Shown: piece by piece, positions 8,319 through 17,165 of the stretch | Layout: each line of letters opens with the position of its first letter | How positions within the stretch are numbered: the first letter of the stretch is position 1 | From: Streptomyces fructofermentans | Lineage (GTDB): Bacteria; Actinomycetota; Actinomycetes; Streptomycetales; Streptomycetaceae | Reading direction: 5' to 3' | Assembly (NCBI RefSeq): GCF_014651055.1 | Contig: NZ_BMWD01000002.1 | Coordinates: 402,920 to 466,919 of the forward strand | Length of the DNA stretch: 64,000 bases | The notes under the pieces: generated by a model | Told to the model about the DNA's origin: nothing | What the model saw: the letters and a program-made list of their open reading frames with translations, nothing else | The model's database searches: none | Program-made: the position numbers and the translations under genes

Positions 8319-10582
8319 GTCGTCCCGCCCCGGGCAACGGGCTTCCCCTGCTGGGATTCGCACCGCATCTGCGGGTCGAATCGGCACCGGGGGAGCCCGT
8401 CTTCCTGCTGACCGAGGACCGCGTGACCACCCTCGGCGGTGAACAGGTCGCGCTGCTCGCCCCGTTGCTCGACGGCAGCCGCGACCTGCCCGGCATCGTC
8501 GCGGACGCCTCGCCCCGGCTGTCGGCCGAGAGCACCGAACGGCTCGTGGCCAGGCTCCTCGACGCGGGCCTGCTGCACACCTATCCCCCGGACGCCGCCG
8601 GCGGGCCCGAGCGGGCCTACTGGGCCCTCGCCGACCTGGACGTGCGCCCGGACGGCGGCCGGGAGCCCCTGCTGGCACCGGTCGACCTCACGGGTGACGG
8701 CGGAGCCCCGCTGCACGAGGCCGTGTCGGCCGCCGGCCTGCGGACCGCCACCGGGGGCGCGCCGGCCGATCTGACGCTGGCCCTGTGCCACGACTACCTC
8801 GATCCGCGGCTGAGCGCCCTGGACGCGGCGCACCGCGCCGAGGGGCGCAGTTGGCTGCCGGTGCGGGCCAGCGGCACCCACCTGTGGATCGGGCCCTTCT
8901 TCTCGCCCGGCGACGGACCCTGCTGGACCTGCCTCGCGGACCGGCTGCGGCTGCGCCGGCGCGGCGAGGCGTACGTCCAGCACCGGCTCGGGCACAGCGG
9001 TCCCGCCGCGCACCGGCCCTCGTACCTGCCCGCGGGCCGTGCCGCGGCCCTCCAACTGGCCCTGCTGGAAGCCGGGAAGTGGCTCGCCGGGCATCGCGAC
9101 GCCGACCAGGGCAGCCTGTGGCGGCTGGACACCCGCACGCTGGAGAGCAGCCGCCATCCCGTGCGGCGCCGCCCGCAGTGCACCCGCTGCGGCGATCCGC
9201 TGCTCGTACGCGACCGGGTGTCGGCCCCGGTCGTCCTCACCCCCCAGCCCGTACGGGAGACGGGCGGCGGAGGCCATCGGACGTACGGTCCCGACCTGAT
9301 GCTGGAGCGGTACGGCCATCTCGTGGACCCCGTCACCGGTCTCGTCGCCGAGATCCGCCGGGACCCGCGCGGGCCGGAGTTCCTCAACTGCTTCCACGCG
9401 GGCGCGCAGCCGCCCTGGGACCCGGCGCTGCCACCGCCCCCACTGAACACCCCGCTGCGCAGTCCGGGTTCGGGCAAGGGCGTGACCGAAGTCCACGCCC
9501 GGGTGAGCGCCCTGGCCGAGGCCCTGGAGCGGTACAGCGGCCACTTCCACGGCGACGAGCCGCGCAGGAAGGGGAGTTACCGCGACCTGGCGCCGCTCGC
9601 CGTGCATCCGGACACCGTCCAGCTCTTCGACCGCAGGCAGTTCGAGGACCGCGCGGAGTGGAACCGCGGGCACGGCCCCTTCCACCGGGTCACCGAACCC
9701 TTCGACGAGAGGGCCGCGATCGACTGGACGCCCGTGTGGTCGCTGACCGGGCACCGGCAGCGGCTCGCACCGACGAGCCTGCTCTACTACAACGCCCCGG
9801 ACGCCGGGACCGGGTTCTGCCGGGCCACGTCCAACGGGGCCGCCGCCGGGACCAGCCTGGAGGACGCCGTCGTGCACGGCTGCCTGGAGCTGGTGGAACG
9901 GGACGCGGTGGCCCTGTGGTGGTACAACCGCACCCGGCAGCCCGCCGTGGTCCTCGACGAGCGCGACCCCTGGATCGCCCGGATGCGGGCCGTCCTGCGA
10001 GAACTGGGCCGGACGGTGTGGGCCCTCGACCTCACGTCAGATCTCGGCATTCCCGTGGTCGCCGCCGTCTCCGCCCGGATCGGCAGCCCCGCCGAGGACG
10101 TCGTACTGGGCTTCGGCGCGCACTTCGACCCGAAGGTCGCGCTGCGCCGGGCACTGACCGAACTCAACCAGATGCTCCCGCCGTTGACGGGCGGCACCGC
10201 AGACGGGACGACCGCCTACACGGGTACCGACCCGGAGGCCCTGCACTGGTTCCGGCACGCGACCACGGCCAACCAGCCCTATCTGCTGCCCGCGGCCCGG
10301 AGGTCGACCCGTCCGCCGGCGGCGCTGCGGCCCCCCGCCGACGCCGCCGCCCAGGTCGACGCGCTGGTCGGCCTGTTGCGCAGACACGGTCTGGAGGTGC
10401 TCGTACTCGACCAGACCCGCCCCGATGTGGAACTGCCCGTGGCCAAGGTGCTGATCCCCGGCCTCCGCCCGCATTGGACGGGCTTCGGACCGGGCCGGCT
10501 GTTCGACATACCGGTGGCGTTGGGCCGGTTGGACCGGCCGACGGACTTCGCGGACCTCAATCCGCTGCCTTTGCACCTATGA
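8315..10582 (+). CDS. Fused TOMM cyclodehydratase (E1-like leader-binding domain + YcaO)
   Basis: 755 residues. The N-terminal E1-like/leader-binding half carries two zinc-type CxxC pairs (CWTC near residue 205, CTRC near 288). The YcaO half starts near residue 380, with AEALERYSG and later SLEDAVVHGCLELVERD, the ATP/Mg-binding glutamates of YcaO enzymes. These enzymes use ATP to cyclise Cys/Ser/Thr side chains onto the preceding amide, giving thiazoline/oxazoline rings. The C-terminus ends NPLPLHL, close to the Pro-rich tails of azoline-forming YcaOs. No flavin dehydrogenase, peptidase or exporter was seen beside it. Confidence 0.88.
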   Translation: MSRPAPGNGLPLLGFAPHLRVESAPGEPVFLLTEDRVTTLGGEQVALLAPLLDGSRDLPGIVADASPRLSAESTERLVARLLDAGLLHTYPPDAAGGPERAYWALADLDVRPDGGREPLLAPVDLTGDGGAPLHEAVSAAGLRTATGGAPADLTLALCHDYLDPRLSALDAAHRAEGRSWLPVRASGTHLWIGPFFSPGDGPCWTCLADRLRLRRRGEAYVQHRLGHSGPAAHRPSYLPAGRAAALQLALLEAGKWLAGHRDADQGSLWRLDTRTLESSRHPVRRRPQCTRCGDPLLVRDRVSAPVVLTPQPVRETGGGGHRTYGPDLMLERYGHLVDPVTGLVAEIRRDPRGPEFLNCFHAGAQPPWDPALPPPPLNTPLRSPGSGKGVTEVHARVSALAEALERYSGHFHGDEPRRKGSYRDLAPLAVHPDTVQLFDRRQFEDRAEWNRGHGPFHRVTEPFDERAAIDWTPVWSLTGHRQRLAPTSLLYYNAPDAGTGFCRATSNGAAAGTSLEDAVVHGCLELVERDAVALWWYNRTRQPAVVLDERDPWIARMRAVLRELGRTVWALDLTSDLGIPVVAAVSARIGSPAEDVVLGFGAHFDPKVALRRALTELNQMLPPLTGGTADGTTAYTGTDPEALHWFRHATTANQPYLLPAARRSTRPPAALRPPADAAAQVDALVGLLRRHGLEVLVLDQTRPDVELPVAKVLIPGLRPHWTGFGPGRLFDIPVALGRLDRPTDFADLNPLPLHL

Positions 10583-10816
10583 CGGAATGATGTCTTCCTC
10601 AAATATCCCGGTGCCCGGGTAAACCATTCCGGGAGAGGAACCGTCTTCGTTCACAACGAGGGGAAAAGGCCCGCCACACCACGAAGTTCCGCTGCCCTCA
10701 CCACCCGGATCCATTAAAATCGATGGTGTGTTCTCATCCTCCCCCAATGCCGTGAGAGGGTGGACCGCGGCACAACCCGACTCATTGATTCGTTCGGTTC
10801 ATCCGGGGGAGAAGCG

Positions 10817-12079
10817 ATGCGAGGTTCTGCTCTGCCCAATGACGCGCGCGCCGCACGGGAGGACGCGAGACGCCGGCACCTCGCCATCGGCACTTCAGCC
10901 GCCATCACCTTCGCGGTACTCGTGGCCTTCTTCGGGATCGCCGTCAGCTATCTGCTGGACGCCCGGCTCACGCCGGTCCGCTTCGGTGCGGGCATCGTGG
11001 CCCTGCTCCTCGTCTACTGCGTACAACTGGTGCACTCCTTCCCGCACCTGTCGCCCGGACTGGCCCGCCGGCGGTACTGGACCCTGGGATTCCAGGCACT
11101 CCTGACCTATCTGCCGTTCCTCGCGTTCACGGAGAGCTGGCTCGCCACTCCCGGCTTCCTCGCCGGTTCCGCCCTGCTGGTCCTGCCGTCCCGCTGGGCA
11201 TGGCCCGCGTTCGCGGTGACCGTGGCGTCGTCCAGCCTGCTGGTGCTGGAGAGCGGCCTCGGCCGCGGCTCCCTCTGGTACGGGACCATCGCGACCGCGC
11301 TGACCGGCCTGGTGGTGTACGGACTCTCCGAACTGACCCGGCTCGTCCAGGAGGCCCACCACACGCGTGCGGAGCTGACCAGGATGGCACTGGAGGCCGA
11401 GCGGCTGCGCTTCTCCCGGGACCTGCACGACCTCCTGGGCATGAGCCTGACCACCATCGCCTTCAAGTGCGAACTGGCACGCCGGCTCCCGCCGTCCAAG
11501 CACGCCCGGGTCCACCAGGAGCTGACGGAGATCCTGGACACCACGCAGCGGGCGTTCGCCGACGTCCGCGCCGTCTCGCAGACCTATCGCGCCATGTCCC
11601 TGGCCACCGAGGTCGACACGGTCGTCTCCACCCTGAAGACCATGGGCATCCACACCGTGTTCCACGGCGGCGCCGAGTCCCTCCCGGCCGAGGTCGAGAC
11701 GGCCCTCGCCACCGTGCTGCGCGAGGCGGTCACCAACATGCTGCGGCACAGCGGGGTCACCACCTGCGTCGTGCGGCTCGGCGTCGAGCACGAGGCGGTC
11801 ACCCTGGCCGTGGCCAACGACGGGCTCACGGACCGGCCGTTCTCCCCGTTCGGCGGGGCCCGGCCGAGCGGCGGCCTCACCAATCTGCGCGAACGCGTGG
11901 AGGCCGTGAACGGCCGGCTCCGCACGGAGATCGTGGACGACACCTGGTTCTCCCTGACGGCGGTCGTCCCGCTGCCGCCGGCGAAGGCACCCGCCTTCGG
12001 GCGGCGCCTCCTCCGGTCGTCCGTGGAGGCGGTGTCCTCCTACGACCGGGACCTGCGCGACTCGGCGACCGTGGCCTGA
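10817..12079 (+). CDS. DesK-type sensor histidine kinase
   Basis: 420 residues, ATG preceded by GGGGAG. Five to six hydrophobic segments occupy roughly residues 25-190. The HisKA_3 dimerisation box FSRDLHDLLGMSL contains the phosphorylated histidine. A HATPase domain follows (REAVTNMLRHS N-box, late GGLTNLRERV). The partner is probably the convergent NarL/DesR-type regulator at 12200-12805. The 235-bp gap upstream contains no recognisable gene. The signal is unknown; the pair could control the adjacent biosynthetic genes. Confidence 0.88.
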   Translation: MRGSALPNDARAAREDARRRHLAIGTSAAITFAVLVAFFGIAVSYLLDARLTPVRFGAGIVALLLVYCVQLVHSFPHLSPGLARRRYWTLGFQALLTYLPFLAFTESWLATPGFLAGSALLVLPSRWAWPAFAVTVASSSLLVLESGLGRGSLWYGTIATALTGLVVYGLSELTRLVQEAHHTRAELTRMALEAERLRFSRDLHDLLGMSLTTIAFKCELARRLPPSKHARVHQELTEILDTTQRAFADVRAVSQTYRAMSLATEVDTVVSTLKTMGIHTVFHGGAESLPAEVETALATVLREAVTNMLRHSGVTTCVVRLGVEHEAVTLAVANDGLTDRPFSPFGGARPSGGLTNLRERVEAVNGRLRTEIVDDTWFSLTAVVPLPPAKAPAFGRRLLRSSVEAVSSYDRDLRDSATVA

Positions 12080-12083
12080 GCCG

Positions 12084-12113
12084 GGCACCCGGGCCCCTTC
12101 GAGCGGGGGTGCC
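12084..12113. terminator. Hairpin between convergent kinase and regulator
   Basis: GGCACCC / GGGTGCC arms enclose a further C/G-rich stem in the 120-bp convergent gap. It is a plausible intrinsic terminator without a T-run. Confidence 0.5.
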
Positions 12114-12199
12114 GGTGACACCGCCGGTCCGCGCCCCCGAGCGGGCCCGGGTCCACCCGGTCGCGGGCCGCAAGGGCCCGCGCGCCGTCGGGCGGCCGG

Positions 12200-12805
12200 T
12201 CAGATCCAGCGGCCCTCACGCGCGATCCGCACGGCGTCCATGCGGTTGCGGGCACCCAGTTTCACCACGGCGCTGCTGAGGTAGTTCCGCACGGTTCCCG
12301 GCGCGAGAAACAGCCGGCGCGCGATGGCGGCGGTGCCCTCGCCCTCCGCCGCGAGCCGCAGCACCTCCAGCTCGCGCGGGGCCAGCGGCTGCGTCACGTC
12401 CTCCAGGGCCGCGACCGCCAGTTGCGGATCGACGGCCCGCCTGCCGGCGACCACCGCCCTGATGCCGCCGACGAGTTGGGCCGGGTCCGCGTCCTTGCGC
12501 AGAAAGCCGGTGGCTCCGGTGGCCATTGCCCGGCGCAGGGTGCTGGGATTGCCGAGCCCTGTGAGGATCAGAATCCGGCAGTCGGGCAGAGCCGCACCGA
12601 GCGCGGCGGCGGCGGTGATGCCGTCCATACCGGGAAGCCCTATGTCGAGAACGGCCACATCCGGTTGGAGCGCCAGCGCTTTCGGCACGATGTCATCGCC
12701 GTGGTCGACTTCGGCCACCACTTGGAAATCCGCCTCGAGCTCCAGGAGTTCCGCCAGTGCTCGACGCAGCATCACCATGTCCTCGGCGATCAGAATCTTT
12801 ATCAT
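12200..12805 (-). CDS. NarL/DesR-type response regulator
   Basis: 201 residues. The receiver domain begins MIKILIAEDMVMLR (acidic pocket) and has the phospho-acceptor Asp in DVAVLDIGLPGMDG and the lysine in GFLRKDAD. The C-terminal LuxR-type HTH (PRELEVLRLAAEG...VRNYLSSAVVKLG) has the Desulfo/DesR-like NYLSSA recognition helix. It is the likely partner of the kinase at 10817. Its own upstream region (12806-13153, about 350 bp) contains no gene I can support and may also hold the original promoter of the Rieske gene cut by the island. Confidence 0.88.
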   Translation of the reverse strand: MIKILIAEDMVMLRRALAELLELEADFQVVAEVDHGDDIVPKALALQPDVAVLDIGLPGMDGITAAAALGAALPDCRILILTGLGNPSTLRRAMATGATGFLRKDADPAQLVGGIRAVVAGRRAVDPQLAVAALEDVTQPLAPRELEVLRLAAEGEGTAAIARRLFLAPGTVRNYLSSAVVKLGARNRMDAVRIAREGRWI

Positions 12806-13153
12806 GGTCCCTCACATCACCGCCTTCGAGACGCCAGCGTCCCCATCCTCTCACCCGAATTGGCGTATCACCTCGTCGAACCACGCTTGCGGGCACGCGT
12901 GAGTGTTCTCTCCTGCCCGTTCGGGCGGCGGCGCGCGGGCGGAACGGGCACGGGCCCCCACCGCGCGACGGAAACGGGCATCCGGAACGCGCCGGCGACC
13001 CGGACGGGTGCCCTCCTCCACCTCCGCGCCCGAGGCCCGCCGCCTCGCGCGAACAGGCCGCCCCCGGCTGCCACTTCGGCAACCCGCTTCCGCTGGGCGG
13101 AAGGGCCGTTGCGGCCACCTCGCGTGCTCCCCGACGATGCGACCACGACGAGA

Positions 13154-13208
13154 CACGGGAGCCGCAGCCATGCCCCACATGACCGCCTTCGCCAGGAACC
13201 AGTGGTAC
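13154..13208. repeat. Left copy of 55-bp direct repeat (candidate attL)
   Basis: The sequence is identical over 55 bp to 28335-28389. It begins CACGGGAGCCGCAG and ends CCAGTGGTAC, and spans the ribosome-binding site and first 13 codons of a Rieske oxygenase gene. Outside the repeat the flanks differ. It marks the left boundary of a 15,181-bp insertion. Confidence 0.9.
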
Positions 13209-13214
13209 ACCTAG
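13170..13214 (+). pseudogene. 5' stub of Rieske oxygenase gene
   Basis: Fourteen codons (MPHMTAFARNQWYT, then TAG) match the start of the oxygenase at 28351 exactly for 13 residues, then run into island sequence. This is the remnant left at the upstream junction. Confidence 0.9.
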
Positions 13215-13312
13215 CGTAACTTTCTGGCCTGCGCTTAGGCGAGGCGATGAGGCTGTGACCTGCTAGTACGGGTTCTCGAGGCGAGCGGAGTCAGCCAGAG
13301 GAAACCGCTCTA

Positions 13313-14141
13313 AGACGCCATTTCACTTGGCGTGATCTTGGGGCAGCCTGGGTGATGACTGTTGCCCTTGTCGAGCGGAGGGCGCCGGAGGAGCTGTGGA
13401 CGTTGTTCCAGCGGGTGGTGACGCCGGCACCGGTGCGCCCTCAGGGTGGAGGTCACCGTCGGCGAAACCGCGAGGTGCTGGCGGCGATCGTCTTCGTGGC
13501 CACCTCGGGCTGCACCTGGAACCAGCTTCCGCCGGGTTTCGGGTTGTCGGGGGTCACCGCCTTCCGGCGGTTCACCGAGTGGACAGAGGCCAGGGTGTGG
13601 GCCAAGCTTCACCGCCTGGTCCTGGACGAACTCGGCGCCCGGGGCGAGCTCGACTGGTCGCGGTGCGCGATCGACTCGGTCAGCGTCCGGGCCCTCAAAG
13701 CGGGAATCTGGCAGGACCGAGTCCGACCGACCGCGGCAAGAGGGGTTCGAAAATCCACCTCATCGTGGACCGCCAGGGCCTGCCCCGGTCGGTCGGCATC
13801 TCCGCCGCCAACCTCCACGACGGTCAGGCCCTCATCCCGCTGGTCCGCGGCATTCCGCCCATCCGTTCCCATCGCCGCCCGCGGCGCAGGCGGCCCGGCA
13901 AGCTGCATGGCGACAAGGGCTCGCTGCCCGCGGCATCCGGCACCGTCTCGCCCGTAAGGGCGTCGAGTCGTCCCGACGCCTGGGCCGACACCGCTGGGTC
14001 GTGGAGCGGACCGTTTCCTGGCTGTCCGGCTGCCGACGTCTCCACCGTCGCGGCGAGCGCAAGCCGGAACACTCCCTTGCCTTCACGCCATCGCCGCGAC
14101 CCTCATATGTCACCGCAGACTCACCAAATGACATGGCGTCT
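13313..14141 (+). mobile_element. Degenerate IS5-family insertion sequence
   Basis: Terminal inverted repeats AGACGCCATTTCACTTGG (13313-13330) and its near-complement (14124-14141) match at 16 of 18 positions. They enclose a broken DDE transposase gene. Total length is about 829 bp, typical of small IS5-group elements. No clear target-site duplication was seen. About 100 bp of unassigned sequence separates it from the island's left repeat. Confidence 0.75.
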
Positions 14142-14149
14142 GAGGCGTA
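13352..14149 (+). pseudogene. IS5-family transposase, multiple frameshifts
   Basis: The N-terminal part (ELWTLFQRVVTPAP..., SGCTWNQLPPGFG, RCAIDSVSVRALKAG) is in one frame to about 13705. The central DRGKRGSKIHLIVD and GKLHGDKG segment is in a second frame to about 13920. The C-terminal RHRLARKGVESSRRLGRHRW/VVERTVSWLSGCRRLHRR is in a third. The final CHRRLTK-like end appears to be in a further frame. At least three shifts plus a small deletion after GDKG make activity unlikely. One shift alone could have been programmed as in some IS5 relatives, but three cannot. Confidence 0.85.
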
Positions 14150-14171
14150 CCCCGACCGCTAATTCTGGGAG

Positions 14172-14363
14172 TCAGGTCAAGGAACCCGTGGCCACCAACT
14201 CGGTCATGGCGTCGTCTGCTCTGCGAAGCACGATCCGGCCGTCGCCGGCGCTGTACGCGACGATGCGGGCCCTGGGGTTCAGGCCGGCCTCGACGGGCAC
14301 TCCCATCGGGAGCTCGAGTCGGCCGTCCTCGCCGATCTCCAGTTCAGTCGGTTCGCGCAGCAT
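14172..14363 (-). CDS. Small AbrB/MazE-like DNA-binding protein (predicted)
   Basis: 63 residues from ATG 14363, with GGAAGG eight bases upstream. The pattern IGEDGRLELPMGVPVEAGLNPRARIVAY...GRIVLRR resembles a SpoVT/AbrB-type swapped-hairpin domain. Such proteins are antitoxins or small repressors. No toxin partner follows downstream. It is divergent from vsr across a 90-bp gap with a long perfect inverted repeat that could be its operator. The family call is by eye only. Confidence 0.5.
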   Translation of the reverse strand: MLREPTELEIGEDGRLELPMGVPVEAGLNPRARIVAYSAGDGRIVLRRADDAMTELVATGSLT

Positions 14364-14381
14364 GGCGGCAGCCTTCCACAA

Positions 14382-14430
14382 GGCTCGAACCCATGGGTGC
14401 TGCTCGGATCAGCGCCCATGGGTTCGAGCC
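14382..14430. promoter_or_regulatory. 16-bp perfect inverted repeat between AbrB-like gene and vsr
   Basis: GGCTCGAACCCATGGG (14382-14397) and its exact complement (14415-14430) are separated by 17 nt. These 17 nt can extend the stem by a further GCTG/CAGC pair block around a 7-nt loop. The element starts 19 bp upstream of the AbrB-like start and ends 24 bp before vsr. An operator or RNA hairpin are both possible. Confidence 0.7.
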
Positions 14431-14453
14431 GCATCCGCCATACTTGAGGGCTG

Positions 14454-14939
14454 ATGAACAAACTGCCTCCTGAGCCAGCAGCCGACGGCTGGTCTCCACC
14501 GGACGGGTCCTGGGCGTCCTCTGCTGCGAACCGCCGCAGCATGCTGGGGAACCGCAACCGGGACACATCCCCGGAGCGTGCGCTGCGCTCCCTCGTGCAT
14601 GCGGCTGGCCTCCGCTACCGGGTGGCCGCCAAGCCGCTCCCGAAGATGCGCCGTACAGCGGATCTCGTCTTCCGTCCGACCCGGGTCGCAGTCTTCGTCG
14701 ACGGCTGCTTCTGGCACGGATGCCCGGAACACTTCGTGCTGCCGAAGACGAATCCCGACTACTGGCGGGAGAAGATCGGTAGGAACGTGCAGCGCGACAG
14801 GGATACGGATGCGCGGCTGGAGGAAGCGGGGTGGCTCGTACTCCGGTTCTGGGAGCACGATGCGGCTGAGGCGAGTTCAGCAATCGTCTGCGCTGCGGTC
14901 CGATCTCGCCGAGGCGCGGCGGCACTTAGAGACGAGTAG
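14454..14939 (+). CDS. vsr: Very-short-patch repair endonuclease (Vsr)
   Basis: 161 residues with the Vsr signature in order: an R-S-M-L-G-N-R/DTSPE N-terminus, LRYRV, TADLVF with the active-site Asp, VFVDGCFWHGCPEH (zinc and catalytic His), PKTNPDYWREKIGRNVQRD and GWLVLRFWEHD. It nicks 5' to T in T:G mismatches that arise when 5-methylcytosine deaminates. Its presence predicts a resident C5 methyltransferase, which lies at 22313 in the same island. The N-terminus has about 25 extra residues before the conserved core. Confidence 0.95.
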   Translation: MNKLPPEPAADGWSPPDGSWASSAANRRSMLGNRNRDTSPERALRSLVHAAGLRYRVAAKPLPKMRRTADLVFRPTRVAVFVDGCFWHGCPEHFVLPKTNPDYWREKIGRNVQRDRDTDARLEEAGWLVLRFWEHDAAEASSAIVCAAVRSRRGAAALRDE

Positions 14940-15105
14940 CAGGAGGAGTAGCCCCGCCGAGCCCGCGTTGTGTGGATGCGGATTCAACAGGCCGGGCGTG
15001 GGGCACCTCCTGGCTCGTCTACCGTATTGACCAGCGCAGTTGTGATCGCGCGGGCCAGGTCGAACGCGGCCTGGTGGGGAGCAGCAGGGGTGGGGGCACC
15101 AACGC

Positions 15106-17119
15106 ATGGCAGTCGAACGCACGAACCGCGACATCAAGTCGCTGATCGGCCAGATCGCCGACGGGGAGATCATGCTCCCGGAGATCCAGCGGGGCTATGT
15201 CTGGCGGGCCTCGCAGGTCGCAAAGCTAGTGGAGTCGCTGTATCTCGGGTATCCGGCGGGGACGCTCCTGCTGTGGAAGACGGACGAGGGGGCCGAGACC
15301 CGCACGGCGGCGACGGGATCCGGGCAGGGCCTTCCCAGCGTCATGCCGCTGTACCTGCTCGACGGGCAGCAGCGGCTCACCTCTCTGTACCGCGTCTTCA
15401 ACGACCATCCTGCAGCGCAGATCGTCTTCAACATCGAGACGGAGGCGTTCCAGAACCAGAGCAACGCCACGCTCCGGAGCCCGAAGTGGGTCAGGGTCTA
15501 CGACGTTGTCGGCCCTGATGCCGACTCGTTCACGCTGCAGATGCAGCTCCGCTCGGCGGGGCTGTTCATCGACAACGCGGAAATCGGGCGCCGCCTCAAA
15601 GCACTTGAGGCGATCTCGCAGCGCGACTTCCACATGGAGGTCCTCCACGGCTTCGGCTACGAGGAGGTCACCCAGATCTTCGTCCGAGTCAACAGCGGCG
15701 GCCGCCCTTTTGAAGACGACGGACCTTGCGATGGCGACGCTCTCCGCCCGGTCGCCGGGGTTCCTCGGAGAACTTGAGAAGGAGTCGGCGCGGTGGGCGG
15801 AACACGGCTACCGCGCCGTGGACACCAATTTCCTGATCAAGGCGATCACGCTCAGCCTGTCCATCTCAGGCAAGCGGACCTCGTCCGTCTCCAGGCTGAC
15901 CACAGCGAGCCGGGAGTCCGTTGCGGAGGGTTGGGAGCGGGTGCGCCGCGGGCTCGAGCGTGTCGTCCCGCTGCTCTCCGAGCAACTGCTCGTTCCGACC
16001 TCTGCGCTCCTCTCGTCCGTCTCGGTACTGCACCCGCTGATCGTCTTCTACGGTCGGCTGCCTGTTGGCGCCCGGGTTGATCCTGAGGTGGAGAAGGGCC
16101 TGCTCTACTGGTTCCTGGCCGCGTCCGGAAGCAACCGCTACGGCGGTGCGACGGACAGCGCTCTGACCCAGGATGTCAACGCCCTCGACTCCGACGAGCC
16201 TGTCCGGGCACTCCTCGCCAACCTCCGCCTGGACGAGAACGGTTTCCGTGTCACCGCCCGCGACCTGTCGGGGCGCAACATCCAGAGCCCGTACATCATG
16301 CTCTCCTACCTGGCAGCCGCTCATTCCGGCGCGGAGGACTGGTGGGCTGGCGGGCCCATCTCCGTTGTTGCCGAAGGGACCGACAAGCTGCAGTACAGCA
16401 GCCTGCACCCAGCTGCGCAGCTGCGGAACCACCGCAACAAGTACTCGTCGGCGGAGATCAACGAGTTGGCGAACATCGTCTTCGTCTCACCGCATACAGC
16501 CAAGAACATGATCGGTAACCGGTCCCCCGCCGAGTACATCAAGGAAGTGCAGGCCGACGATCTGGCCGCTCATGCTGTCCCGACGGCCGACCCTCGGGTC
16601 TTGGAATCCGACGGGTTCCGGGAGTTCCTCGTCGCTCGCCGCGCACTCCTTGCGGGAAAGATCTCCGCCCTCCTCGAGCGCTTCCGCCCTTCCTTCATCG
16701 ACGCGGGCGGTGCCAGCAGCCCGGCGTCCGAGGCGCCCCGCCGATCGCTTGTCCTTACGGGGTACGGTGCGGGAAGCCGCACCTTGCTGCTCGCGGAAGC
16801 GCATGCGGGGACGCAGCACTGGGTCGGCCGGATTGACACCGCTGAGCTGGATGCAGCCCTCGACGCAGCTGCAAGCGGCCTCGACAGCGACGTCACGGTG
16901 GCTGGTGAGACAGCTCCGCTGACGGTCGACGAGGACGGCACCACACTGCCCGTCGGCCCCTTCCGACTCCGCGGCACTGCGGACCAGTGGCGGCTGGCCC
17001 TGAAGGAAGCTTTCTCGGATGCCCTGCCCGCGGCCGACTGCCCGGAGGGGGAGTCGCGGGCGTGGGTCGGCGACGCCGAGGAGTTCCTGCTGGCTGACCT
17101 CGGCGTCCAGCGGGCGTAA
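15106..17119 (+). pseudogene. DUF262-family protein, interrupted by a one-base frameshift
   Basis: Residues from ATG 15106 show the DUF262 (ParB/Srx-like, GmrS-type) core: EIMLPEIQRGYVWRASQVAKL, GYPAGTLLLWK and YLLDGQQRLTSLYRVF. The family motif then reads IFVRVNSGGR. Immediately after, near 15710, one extra C moves the continuation LLKTTDLAMATLSARSPGF into the +1 frame, open to 17119. Removing one base restores a protein of about 670 residues. It is either a recent inactivation, a sequencing error or recoding. Intact DUF262 proteins act in NTP-dependent modification-sensing restriction (GmrSD) and other defence systems. It is convergent with the NO VEIN gene. Confidence 0.85.
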
Positions 17120-17132
17120 GCGCGGTTGAAAC

Positions 17133-17165
17133 AAGGCGGGAGCAGTGGCGTAAGGCTCCCGCCTT
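17133..17165. terminator. Terminator between convergent DUF262 and NO VEIN genes
   Basis: AAGGCGGGAGC and GCTCCCGCCTT form a perfect 11-bp stem with an 11-nt loop in the 45-bp convergent gap. The right arm ends on the last base of the NO VEIN gene. Confidence 0.7.

Noticed and set aside
13352..14149. Active IS5 transposase by programmed frameshift
   Set aside because: At least three frame changes and a missing segment after GDKG cannot be explained by one programmed shift.
14382..14430. Rho-independent terminator
   Set aside because: It lies between divergent gene starts, not after stops, so an operator or leader role is more likely.
15690..15740. Programmed +1 frameshift in the DUF262 gene
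   Set aside because: No known slippery heptamer, rare codon or stop codon at the shift point; a simple one-base insertion or sequencing error is more likely.
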